Shown here: positions 18,905 to 30,778 of the stretch, piece by piece
Position numbering within the stretch: position 1 is the first letter of the stretch
Layout: every line of letters starts with the position of its first letter
Assembly (NCBI GenBank): GCA_016630955.3
Contig: CM049991.1
Location: forward strand, 1 to 64,000
DNA from: Didymella arachidicola
Lineage: Eukaryota; Ascomycota; Dothideomycetes; Pleosporales; Didymellaceae
Direction: 5' to 3'
DNA: 64,000 bases
The notes under the pieces: generated by a model
What the model saw: only the letters and a program-made list of their open reading frames with translations
Told to the model about the DNA's origin: nothing
The model's database searches: none
Translations under genes and position numbers: made by a program

Positions 18905-21398
18905 GCAAGACAGAGCAGAGGTACTTCTTGGAGCGGGAGAAGTCCTTGAGTTCATCACAAGGGTTGAAGGAACAAGCGGCTGCGTGGGGTTCTAATTGTT
19001 CTGCGCCATGTGGTTGTGCTTCCTGTGGTTGGCTCAAATCGGATGAAGAGAACTGGCACCAGGCCATCGACATTATCAAGGAGGAGCTTCTTCAGACTGA
19101 TGGGTTTCAGCTCCTGGAGGATGGCAGAGTTCGTCTCAAATTTGTAGCCAACATTGCTGTCGCGACCAAGTAGGATGGGCGTGTTACAAGTGGGCGTACT
19201 GGATGCGCTGAGTCGGTCAGCAAGTGTTGCGCTGTGAGTGTCGATAGCATGGATTCGAAAGGCTGATAGACGTGCTTTGAAGATGGAAAACCCAGCTACA
19301 TCGCTATTGGAGCATGAGATTGCTGAGATTGCATGGAGGCATACTCGCCGGGGCGGCTCTGTTCGGATTGCTGCGTTGATCGCGTGTCCACTCTCAATCT
19401 GTCACGGACTTCGGTACTCCATGCCATGACCGTTTCCAAGATGGTATCCTTATGTAGTTTGAAAAGGGGCTTCTCTACACAGGTCTTTGCACAATTGCTA
19501 CTTCCATAGAGTGAGAGTGCGCCTGTATACCACACACACGTTTGCCGTTTACGCTAAAGAAGACATCGCACAGAAGAGCCGCAGAAGCCATCGATGGCTT
19601 TCGGCACGCAGCCTCTGATGCAGCAGCTTCCTCTGTCTTCGAACTCAGTCTTCCCCAGTTCAACAAGCCCACGTGGCCGGGTAGTCGTGTTACGTTCAAG
19701 TTTCCTGAGGAGTTCAATGTCAAGAGTGGCACAACATCAATTGGACTGTCATTGTAGTCAGACGCCAACTATTAGCCTCTTATGAACGTAAACAAGAATG
19801 CGACCTTTGCCATGGCTGCGATTATCTTATCGGCGTCTGCTTCATTCAGGGTTCGGCCAACGTTGGACCAAGTCTCTGGGACTGGCTCTAGGAGGCGGAC
19901 CAAATATCACTCTGATTCTATCTGCGTAGTATATCATCTTTCTATAGATCTATGTGCGAGATTGAGAGGCTGCCAGCAATCTGCATTGCCTTGCTTTGGG
20001 TGCGGTTCGTTGAACTTGGAGAGTTGTTGATGTCCTTAATCCGTACAGAGCGTAAGACACGGACCCAAGAGGACAGGAGAGGTGCACCTGTGTTCGCTTC
20101 ACCGTATTACTGACTCAACAAGACCAAATGGTGTCGCTGCTCGCAGCAAGCTCAGCTTACCCAGCGCGTCATTAATGGTCTAATGGGGGCTTCCGAAAAC
20201 CCATGGACATCTTGGTCGTCACGAACGATGCCCGCAAGGCCGCATATGGATTTGCAGCTCCTGGCATGGGATATAAGGGGGAAGACAGCAGCCAATCAAA
20301 ATGAAGCGCAGAGCTTGCTCCGGTGAAAGCCCGCATGCGGCGTGCCTTCGCCGTACACTCGCCGTAACGCGTAACCTTCCGTTTGCGCTCACAGTGTACT
20401 AGTAGAAGGAAAGCAAGAACTCGATAGTGGTTTCACAGTCATCAGAACCACGTTCGTTAAGGCCGAAGACACTTTTGGACAAGGCTGCCTTGTAATCGTG
20501 GTCGTGGACTGTATCGGGGCAGAACGGGGGTTGCTTGGCATAAATTCTGCCGCTCTGTGCGTCGGTTGGGGTTGATCCGTCCGGCGGTCTAAGCGAGTGC
20601 AACACCAGACCCTGATTCTGCCACGGCGCGCAAAGCTCAAGCGCAAAAAGGAGCCTTGGAAGCGCGACGGCGGGCGGTCGTACCTCGGCGCCAAATCAAT
20701 GATGCCGCCGTTTGCGCTTTGTCCAATTCCTCGCAACTTTTGCGACAATGAGGTGCGATGCGTCCACTCGAATTCCTGCGGTTTGTACCCAACCAGCGTG
20801 ACTGCCAGCCTTGCATCGGCGCAGAAGTCCCAGGGAGGGTACACCTCCGATGCCTGGGCCTCTGTTGGAACTGCTGAGCCCCGTTGATCTTCAGGGCCCA
20901 CGGGGGCTTCGTGTTATCTGAGCCCGATGCGGCTACCTTGCGGCTCATCTCGTGGACCCTGACGGCTCGACTGTATGAGATTTTACGATACGCGCTTCGC
21001 AACAGCGCGCCCAAAACGTTGCAGCGAGGTTTGTGACCAAAGTACGGCTGACTTGCCATCGATCACATACCTTCGACATGTGCATTTTCTACTGACTCGT
21101 ACTCCGACCCCTCACCGCAACGTTTTGACCCCTAATAGCCAAGGCGGACTGTGCGCCGACTTCGAAATCTCGGTTGAAGACCCACTGTTTCTGCGTTCGA
21201 CACGACAGAAGAAAGGCGGTGTCTTGTACGCACGGCTATCTTCGTGGTGTTGAAACGTATCTCGGGTCGTTTGAGCTTAGGCTGTGCTGTATCAAGGGGC
21301 AGATTTTTTCGCCATCTGCCCGGGGATATTTGGTACATAAGGTTGAGCGCCCAGTAGCACGTTTGGTGGCCATCTTTTCACTCCTTGCTCTTTTGACA
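18905..21398. other. Stretch without a recognisable gene
   Basis: About 2.5 kb of normal GC content follows the array. Several open frames of 70-170 codons exist on both strands (for example 18,928-19,173 plus, 19,475-19,768 minus, 20,389-20,901 minus), but none shows a familiar domain, they overlap one another, and no convincing intron joins them. The first of these ends in a smooth, protein-like stretch (FQLLEDGRVRLKFVANIAVA) and could be the tail of a lost gene. The last part (about 21,000-21,398) should contain the promoter of the desaturase gene. Confidence 0.5.
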
Positions 21399-22704
21399 AT
21401 GATCACAACAACATCTCGGGTTCAGGCACCTGCTGTCAAGACCAGGCTGACTGCGGTGGCCGATAACAAGCCAACACCGATCCCTGACGTGAAGACCCTG
21501 AAAGATGCCATCCCCGCACATTGCTTTGAGCGTTCCATGCTCCGCTCTTTCTCCTACGTTGTTCGCGATCTCATCATCGTGAGCGCGCTATTCTACTCGG
21601 CTGTCCAGCTCTCTCAACTCGATGCACCTTTGTACGTTACCGTGCCGCTATGGGCCCTTTACAGCTTCGTCCAGGGTTGCTTTTTCACCGGTCTCTGGAT
21701 TCTTGCCCACGATTGCGGCCACGACTCCTTCTCGGCCAATCTTACCGTCAACGCCGTTACTGGTTGGTTCCTGCACAGCATTTTGATGGTTCCGTTCTTC
21801 AGTTGGAAGTTCAGCCACGCACGTCATCACCGCTACCACAATCACATGGAAAAAGATACCGTCTTTGTACCACACCGCAAGTCTGAAGCCAAGACTGAGG
21901 CCACTATCCTGCAAAAGATTGTTGACCACTCGGCCGCGGATACCCCAATTATTGCTGTTGCCGCCCTGATCTTTCATCAGGTTCTTGGCTGGCCAGCGTA
22001 CATTCTCATGAATGCTGGCGCCGGTCCCAAAAGTCTGGTCACCAAGGAAAGAGCCACCTCGTCTGCCTACAAGCAGAGCCACCTGGACCCCACTGCTCAC
22101 GTGTTCACTGCTTCTGAGGCGCCCTTTGTTGCGCTCAGCAACGTCGGTCTTCTCCTTACCATGAGCGCGCTGTACGTGGCTTCGCAGAGTGTGGGATTTT
22201 CCACTGTTCTGCTTGCATACGGCTTGCCTTACCTGTGGATGAACCACTGGATCGGTAAGATATAGAGGCTCAATTGCTGACAACCTTAAGCTGACTATTT
22301 GCAGTTGCGATTACTTACCTCCACCACACCCACGAGAATGCCCCGCACTACGAGGCGGACGACTGGACTTTCATCAAGGGTGCCGCTTCAACAGTCGATC
22401 GTGAATTTGGCTTTATCGGCCGCCACATCTTTCACGGCATCATCGAGTACCACGTCGTTCATCACATGTTCCCGTACGTCGTCATTTCCAAACAGAATTG
22501 GAGAAGCTAATGTGAGACAGACGCATCCCTTTTTACCATGCTGAGGAGGCCACTTGGGCCATCGCCCCTCTTCTTGGAGAACGCTACATTCAGCAGAAGA
22601 CCAACTTTTTCGGCGATCTGTGGCAAAGCTTTACCAAGTGCAAATATGTCGAGCCTGGCACCGGCGCCCAAGCTGGCGGACTTGTGTGGTCCAAGACCGA
22701 GTGA
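21399..22704 (+). CDS. Delta-12-type fatty acid desaturase (oleate desaturase-like)
   Basis: Three exons, 21,399-22,254, 22,305-22,473 and 22,521-22,704, give 402 residues (introns of 50 and 47 bases, GTAAGA...GCAG and GTACGT...ACAG). The protein is a membrane di-iron desaturase: histidine boxes HDCGH near residue 105, HARHH near 140 and HVVHH near 335, with hydrophobic hairpins between (LIIVSALFYSAVQL, ALYSFVQGCFFTGLWILA, PIIAVAALIFHQVLG). The third box leads into MFPRIPFYHAEEA, as in fungal oleate desaturases of the endoplasmic reticulum that turn oleate into linoleate. ATG 21,399 (MITTTSRVQ) is preferred to the longer open frame, which begins in non-protein-like sequence. It is shorter at the N-terminus than most fungal family members (about 450-480), and box 1 has Asp where typical oleate desaturases have Glu, so another regiospecificity is possible. 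It stands alone in a gene-poor zone. Confidence 0.9.
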
Positions 22705-25700
22705 GAATTTTCGGCAGACTGAATGAACGATCGACGTCGCAACGTCAACGTATGGACGCCTACATCGTGGTTATCGTGCATGTGCTACGTGATGCTGTTG
22801 ACTCACTTGTATCACACCAGCGCCGACGATTCCAACGACTTCACATAGATTTCTGTCTACTGTTCGTTCTCACTACAGCAGCTTTCTAATGCCGCATGGC
22901 CATGATGTCGACACTGGGTCGATCAATTGCTAACGAAACCACCCTTGAGAACTCCGAAAAATGGCCTTAGCTTCCCGGCCAAGTAGATAAGATTTGCTCT
23001 GCAAGAAGGACCTCCAGACTCCGAGCTCGATCTCAGCAGCCGGCTATACAACCGGAAGCAAAGCCTTTACTTTGCATGGATCGTACAACCCCGCAACTCG
23101 CATTCCTCACAATCTCCAGACCCCGCACATGTTCCTTGATGCGGTGGCGATGAGCGAAACAGTGGATGTATCCAGCGCAGGTTTGACGTCCTTGCTTCAG
23201 GGCATAGCTCCGACCAGCAAAACAGCAAGCCGTTACTTTCGCTATCAGACCGGTTGGTGACTCCAGGAAATGGAGCACTGCAGTTGCGGACGATACACAG
23301 CTGCGGCGTAGTCATCTATGCCTATTAGAATCAGTGTAGTTCTGGAAGTGAGGTACAATGTTGTCATCTCCGGGAGGTTGTCTCCGGATGTAAGATCTCT
23401 CTGGGCTTCATTGGGCGATGAGAGTAGTTCGCTTACACCCAGTGGGTTGCATAATCAGCCAAATTACGACCATTTGCCCATTGTGTAGCGTTCTGCTACT
23501 GCTTACCATACGAGCGAGAAGTAGCTTCGACGGTCTTGTGTATTCTGCAAAATTTGCAATCATCGCAGACTTCTCCCACCATCACTGACGGATTAATATA
23601 ACGAGCTAGCTCTGAGACCACGAATCCACCCAGCTACTTCTGAGGAGTCGCCAACGTGAACAGTCGTGGAACTAGCGGGCTTCGGGTTTTGCGTTGAAGT
23701 GAGATTAAGCCTTTTCAACCCTGGTCACGTTGCTGAACTTAATCACTTGTCCAGCGCAGCGTCGTTGTCTTCATCTACTTCGAAGGTTGCATTGTGAACC
23801 TTGGCAGCTATCGAGTACTGTTCATCGTCATCGACAAGAATACATTGTCTCAGTACAAAGGCCTTTACACCTGTCAGACGGCCCGCACAGCACATACCAT
23901 GGACGGAACGGCCCTGAAACTGCAGGCATCGACCGTGCCCGACAGCTGAGCGGACTCCACCTCCGCCAATTACGCTACTCAATGCGACTTCGTGCCCGCA
24001 CTTCGCCGCTCGGGCCATTGTCCGTGCTTGGATAGTCGTCTGCTTCGTGTATCGATGCGTCCGATACTTCACCTCTGAATCCCAGCCACTCCAATCAGGT
24101 TTGGAGTGGTTCCTAGGACCGACATGCCTTAAGCGCATTAAACCTGTCGATCTCATGCGAGTATGGAATGCTGTCAATAAGAGCAGCGATCAGTACAATG
24201 GTCTTAATGCATGACACTGGGTGATCAGACTGGTTTCTGGTTGGTCAGGAAGAACATTGCGTGAGATTTGCTTGTGAAAGAACGCCGCGAAATGATTCGC
24301 CATGGCTGACTTGGGTGCAAGTCCGGGCGTCAATAAGCACTCACCTCTTCCTGTGTACATTAGAGAATTTGTTGTCAACAGATATTAGCGCATAGCTTGA
24401 TGTGGCGAGATTTTGCTAGTATTCACTGTGTAGAAACCATTCTTAGACGAGATGTATAATGCGCGAGCCCGAGAACAGTTGTAAAGACTCACGGATGGCC
24501 ACACATGTTCACTGTGCACACATAAGCTCAAGTCGCCTACGAAGGACCAAATCTGACAGAAGTACATATTACAAAAGCTGGAAACTTTCTCGTTGACACT
24601 CCCCGATTCTGCTCTAAAACTCATACCTTCTCTTACAAATCTCCCCTGGCTGGTCTGTATTGGGACGAAAAAGTTTGCGGCTTCGTCAGATACAGCAGCC
24701 TGGCTGTTGATTAAGCTTTTCGAGAAAGGTCGGGGCGAGATGACTTAGGAGGGGTACAGGAAGACCAACCCTGAAGTAGGTCTGAACTTCAACCCAATCG
24801 CTCAGAATAAGGGCCATTCAATAGGGTCAATGCGAGGTCAAGTACCAAGTCGGAATGCTATCCATGGTAGGCATCTTCACAGTCATCGGTCTTGTCACAC
24901 TGTTCATGATTGATACTCCCTTGCCATTTTTAGTAACAGATCAGGGCGTCGGATGGCTCCTTTTGTTTCGTTCCCTCTTTACCCTCTTCTAAGAGGACCA
25001 CTCAAGTCTAGCGAGACTACAACACTTTGTCTTTACTAGGCAAACTAACCCACTATAGGGAACCTACCACTAGTAGAAGGGCTGCACTTTATGATGCTAC
25101 ATAAGCATTAACATTCTACAAAACGTGTTCTGAGGCAGGGTGCCTTGACAACTAGAAGCCACCAGCTTCACACGTCCATAGTACCCTACAGGAAGTCCGA
25201 GATGACTAGCAACAGCCGGCCGTATCATAGCGACGTAAACTGTATCAATCAATCATGATTGATTGATATTATCGTCCACCCTCTGTGGCAGATCAAAGTC
25301 CACACGCAGATCAATGAGGTTGTTGGAGCCGAGACGGTAAAAAGCCAACTGCTGTATTCCAATGCCCAATGATCGTGAAGTGCATGCGATCAAGATCCAG
25401 GGTGCGCCTCAGTAGGTCGACGATCGTACACTGTAACATGTCAGATCGTGCTCATTAGGGGGCGCAAGGTTTCTTACGTCCGCTTACAGCAGAGTACCAA
25501 TTCGACGAGTACCATGTCTGTAGGGTGCTGTTGTACACATCTTCAACTTTGATAAGTCCTAAAACTCCAAGCGTTATATTGATTCAGTGGCACAAATCCG
25601 AGGTCAATGGCTGAATGAGGCCAGCTGAAATTCGAAGGCATTTTGACTGAACATACGCGTTTGGATTTGCATTGATTGTTCGGCTAAGTAAAGCGCGCAT

Positions 25701-28700
25701 GTACTGGACAAAATCTCGCCAAGACTGTCCTATTCGTCTGCGCAACAATTCTTGGAACTTTCGCGGTTGATCCAACCATCGATGACAAAAGCGAGACAGA
25801 ATTATCAGATTCAGACAGTGAAACTGCTCACTTCGTTGACAGCTCTTGAAGCTTTGTTTGCGAGAATAAGTCTAGGTTGTAGTAAGAGCATAAGATGTTG
25901 AAGCTCGCTTAAACTTTTCAACCTACGAAGACGACGAGAACAAAGCCTTACAAGGTCATACAAATCTTCGTGTCGCACTTTTCAAAGCCACGCTGTTGAT
26001 TGTATTATCCGTAAGCGAATGCACCAGATGTTAACAAAGTTAAGTCTGTCAAGTGTATCATGTCCCATAGCAGCCATGAAATCCGGAAATACTACCTCTT
26101 CCAAGCGCATGAAGATCACAGATGCTAACGTGGTACGAAAACCTCACTGTTACGGAATCCCGATACTCCGTCGTCGAAGCATGGGCTACCTCCATCTGTT
26201 GCAGTGGTGTCAAAATGAACCGAATCTTTGTGTTACCTTCAATACTCGCAAATCTATTACTCTCTTCGGCTGATAAAGGTACGAGAAACAAGTACCTGGG
26301 CAAACTGCGTTGCGCGTCTCCATATACGAACAGTGTTTGGGTCAGGTGGTATCCTTCAAGATTACTAGGATCAGGCTCATAATCACAGCTATGAGGACAA
26401 ATTGCTGCTAGGGGCGTTAACTGGCAGCTTAAAACATGTAGTCGGTGGCCGCCATAGGCGCCCACCATCCTCATAGATCACTGGTAGGCCCTGAAAATAT
26501 ATGGCACCGCTCGAAAGGTGAATAGGCCTAAATTGTCTCTACATTGCTGGAGCATTGGTCGCTGCCGACAAGTCCGCTGTGTCGCCATCTTCCAACATGA
26601 ACGTAAAGTACATGCACAATACAGGTATACAAAAGCAGGGGCTTCAGCTTGGGGCGTGGCGATGGAGGCAAAATTAATGACGAAGTCAGATACAAAGAAG
26701 CTACGCTTAGCGATGATCGACCAACAGCCTCCCTAGATGAAATACTACTCAGCACTGACGTCCAGCTGCACAGAAGGAGGGACTCTAAGGCTATTTGATC
26801 TACAAAAATTATGAGCAAGCCACCAAAAAGTAAGAACGTAAGCGAATCGTATATCAATCCTTCATGGAAATAGCCATGGCTACATGGCGCCCTACCAGCC
26901 AAGCGGCAGCCTGGGGAAGCCGATCACACGAGGCTGCAGGAAATAGCAGCTAAGTCTGGAAATCTCAGAAGCCAAAAGTGGTGAAAATAAGGATCTCTCA
27001 TTACACTGCAGTTCTTAATCAGTCAGTTTGTGCAGTTTCAAAAAGAGTGTTTGACGCAGCAAAGCTGTGTAGTGTATAATAAACTGTGCGTGCCGTACAG
27101 CAAGTGCATAGTGCCAGCCTCAAAGCGATATTGACTGCTCGTTTCGCGAAGTCAAGTATCTCTTTCTAACTCGCTTTGATGACGCTGTATTCATTGTAAT
27201 GTTTCCAGAACTTCTGACGATACGCATATATGACAGGCCAGAACCGAGGTACCGTCAAGTTCGAGCAAGTCGATATGTCGCAGCATTGGTAGGAGACAAC
27301 AGTATGAGATGTAGGGTTCGGTGGAGAGGAGCAGCTGCAGTGCTAGCATATTAATCGTGAATTTTGCGACCTAGACTAGGATGTAGGTTAGCAACGGTAG
27401 ACGAGGGGATGAGTAAGAACAATTGCAGTGCGATTAAAACATTGCTGCTTTCGAGTTGCATGGCTCTGTACCGCTCACAACTTGGACACCTACATCGTAA
27501 AGATACAGCACCGAGTCCGTCTTTAGAGAAGATTGAAGATCTCCGAGCGACGATTGTTGATGATGCGAGGTCTGTGTTCAGGAATGTACTCAGCCTTCAC
27601 CAGCCGCTCCGAGGTGCGCAGGTAAACATTTACGCTATTGTCGGTCTAATTAGCTCATCTTTCCAATTTTTCCTTCGGGGTTTCTTTTCACCCTTCTTCG
27701 AAGAACACAGCTCTGAGGCTCACCCTGTACTACGCAACGCACTATCAGAGGTGGCGCACGGTGTCGCATGTACAATGTGACTTTGGGGCTCAGGAAGCTC
27801 GATGGCTTTCCTGTCGCTGCAGCAACCCAAATGTACAAGAGTTGGTGGAAGATACGAGGGGGAATGTACGGATGACTTCGGAAGCCCACATCAGAGGACT
27901 TGCGTCCACGAACTGTAGATATCGGAAGGAATAGTTGTAAGCGAGCGGTAGCTTTACCTCTTGCAGGTAGCCGGCGCTTCACCAGTGCGGTGTGATCGAA
28001 ATGTGTGTTAGTATATCCCAAAGCACTACATGGCCGCCTTGAGCGGAAGCAATGCCACGTACGACGTCTGCTCTGCCTGCTCTGCCTGGCTCGTGCCTTG
28101 TCCATCGACTGTCAAGAGCCATTGTAGCATTTGCAAAGCCTCGTGATGTATGCGAACCTTCGAGATGAATCGAGACTCTTTCTCCCCACAGGCGCCTCGA
28201 AGCGCGGCCCTCCCAACCCTCAACCCCGGAAATGTTTGCTGAGTCTGTCTTCTCCTCCGCATGACTTGAGTCGGATTGTTGTCGCACTGTCGTCGTAGCC
28301 TGCGCGCCGTTGCTTGCTACTAGCACTGAAAAGGATGTGCTTCCGCAGGCGGAAGCCGGTGCGACTAGCAAATTCATCTGAAGCGATGCGGCTCAACTTG
28401 CGGCTCTCGACTCAACTAAATCTGGAACATCGTCCATATTTGTCGTCATAACGGGCACCAAGTGAGTATTTCCACTAATGAAACCGAGGGGCTAAGAATT
28501 GTGGCACCTCGAAGCTCGGCCGCCCAAAAGCTTAGTGCGGAGCCCCGTGGGCGAAACAGGATCAACCCGCCGGAGCCCAACCCGCCAGAATCAACCGTGA
28601 CCAACTCAGTCTTGCGTGCTTCTGCTCATGAGGCGTACACTGACAGTATTTTGCCTGTCGGAAGTGCCGGCAGCTAGGACTTGGACCCTTGCAGACTACA

Positions 28701-28878
28701 CCTAACAGTTGATATTTCCTACGATGGCAGACAGCGCATGCGTTGCCTGTGTGGGTTGATGGGGACACCCCGTGCGGACAATGCGCTATCACCCCGACAT
28801 CTTGAGGTGGATACCTTCGTAGCGCTCGTGGAGAGTGGAGTTGGCAGTGGAGTTGGTACGGCACATGAGCTTGTGTAG
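22705..28878. other. Gene-poor 6.2-kb interval
   Basis: No gene can be recognised on either strand. Open frames are short (up to about 150 codons, such as 23,743-24,177 minus, 26,058-26,474 minus and 27,364-27,780 plus), have no known motif and no paired splice signals. A translated stretch near 24,840-24,990 (plus) is hydrophobic (MLSMVGIFTVIGLVTLFMI) and may be a relic of a membrane protein. A 26-bp palindrome lies at 25,243-25,268. Composition is ordinary, so this is not a RIP block. Lineage-specific small genes or non-coding RNAs cannot be excluded. Confidence 0.5.
25243..25268. repeat. 26-bp perfect palindrome
   Basis: The sequence reads the same on both strands for 26 bases, centred on CATG, with the half-site TATCAATCAATCA. 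The arms contain two in-phase ATCA steps each. It has no gene within several kilobases that I can identify. It could be a symmetric protein-binding site or cruciform; function is unknown. Confidence 0.85.
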
Positions 28879-28886
28879 TATTTAAG
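28879..28886 (+). promoter_or_regulatory. TATA-like element of the sugar transporter gene
   Basis: TATTTAAG lies 92 bases before the ATG at 28,971, followed by a C/T-rich tract (CTTCAATCTTCTGCTC) that suits a fungal transcription start. No other TATA-like sequence is as well placed. Confidence 0.45.
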
Positions 28887-28970
28887 CCTGGACGCAGTCT
28901 GCTTCAATCTTCTGCTCATTGCTTGTCGCTTGCTTCGCACTTGCAGATCAACATCGAACATTAAGCAAAG

Positions 28971-30619
28971 ATGTCGGCCAACATCAATGAGAAGAAGTTC
29001 GACCCCGAGCTCAATGAGCAAGGCGTCGCCCATCACGAAGCCCTCGATGACAAGGACCTGCTGCAAGCGTCCTACGAGGCCGAGACTCGCGAGAATGAGA
29101 TGGGCGTTCTAGAAGCTGTGAAGGCCCACCCTATGGCTTGCTTCTGGGCATTTGTTTTCTGTTTCACTATCGTAGGTTGTCTATCACCGAAATCGACGGC
29201 GACAGCTAATAGTTATAGGTCATGGAATCATTCGATATGTTCTTGAACGGTAACTTCGTCGCCCTGACCGCTTTCAAGCAGCGATACGGATCACTTCTCG
29301 CGGATGGAACGAAGGCCATCCCGACCAAGTGGCAAAGCTCCCTCTTCCAGGCTGGACAATGCGGTGCTTTCGTAGGTGTCTTCCTCGCTGGCCCCATCAC
29401 GAACCGCATTGGATACAAGAACTGTACGCTCCTCGCTCTGGTGCTTATGATATTGACGATCTTCATCTCTTTCTTCGCCAATTCACTAGAAATTCTCGTC
29501 ATCGGTCAGGCTTTCGAGGGTATACCTTGGGGCATGTTCATCGCCAATTCGCCCGCCTATGCCTCTGAGGTCGTACCGGTCGCACTTCGTGGTGTCTGCA
29601 CCGCAACCCTCCAGATGTCTTGGTCTATCGGAAGCATTATTGTTGCTGCTGCCTGCTTGGGGTTCAACGGAAGGATGGATGAGTGGGCGTGGCGTGGACC
29701 TCTTGCACTGCAGTGGATCTTCCCCCTGCCATTGCTGGTCCTAATTTTCTTCGCTCCGGAGTCCCCTTGGTGGCTTGTTCGAAAGGGGAAGAAGGAGCAG
29801 GCTCTGCGGTCGATTAAGCGCCTTGGACCAACGAACGGCACCCAGGCATCTGCTGATGAGACACTTGCCATGATTGAGCGTACCGTGGAGATCGAAGCCC
29901 ACCTCGGCGGCGACCCTTCCCTCCTTGACCTTGTTAAGGGCGTCGACCTCAGGCGCACGCTCATCACCTGTTTGATCTATGCGTCGCAGAACTTTGCTGG
30001 TAACCTCATCGCCAACCAGGCCACCTTCTTCTTTGAGCAGGCTGGTATGTCAACCGATTTCTCGTTCAAGCTCAATCTCATCAACTCTTGCCTTCAATTG
30101 GTCGCCAACGGTCTATCCTGGCCTCTCAGCGCCTGGTTTGGACGTCGAACCATCTTCCTGGGAGGTGCTTTCGTCAACATGGTCCTCCTCATCATCCTCG
30201 GTATTTGCGCTACCATCACGCAGAGTGTCTCCACCAACTACGCTCAGGCTTGCCTGGGTGTGATCATATCCTTCGTCTTTGCCGGTTCCCTTGGACCAAT
30301 CTCATACTCGATCATCGCCGAGACATCGTCGATCCGCCTGCGTCCCTTGTCCACCGGTGTAGGTCGTGCAGCTTACTACGTCGCTGAAATTCCTATGATC
30401 TACCTTGCTTCGCAGATGCTGAACCCTACTGGATGGAACATGGCTGGAAAGTGTGGATATGTCTGGGGAGGAACTGCATTCGTATGCCTGGTCTCAGCGT
30501 ATTTCGGTCTCCCTGAGATGAAGGGACGCTCTTACCGTGAGCTTGATATTTTGTTCAAGCGTAAGGTTTCTGCTAGGAAGTTCAAGACAACCGCCATCGC
30601 TGTTGATGAGAACGAGTAA
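28971..30619 (+). CDS. MFS sugar transporter, alpha-glucoside (maltose) permease type
   Basis: Exons 28,971-29,171 and 29,219-30,619 (47-base intron, GTAGGT...TATAG) give 533 residues. The N-terminus is a charged cytosolic tail; TM1 spans the splice site (MACFWAFVFCFTIVMESFDM). Sugar-porter signatures follow: GNFVALTAFKQRYG, the loop between TM2 and TM3 (GPITNRIGYK), PAYASEVVPVALRG after TM4, PESPWWLVRKGKKEQA at the end of the first half, and LPEMKGRSYRELDILF at the end of the second. These are the features of fungal MAL31-type proton symporters of the plasma membrane, which import maltose and other alpha-glucosides. It faces the GH79 gene (convergent, 159 bases apart). Substrate is inferred from the family only. 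Confidence 0.92.
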
Positions 30620-30778
30620 GTGTCGACTTGACACAAGCACCTTTCGCTGCCAGTGGAGGTTCTTCGCGCGTTCGTATCATAATGATGTGCCAAACACATA
30701 TGTTCAGGCATTGTTTCGTCTCGTGACTCGTTCGGAAATGAATGCATTGTTGACAAATACGCCCTACGTCGTTTGCCA

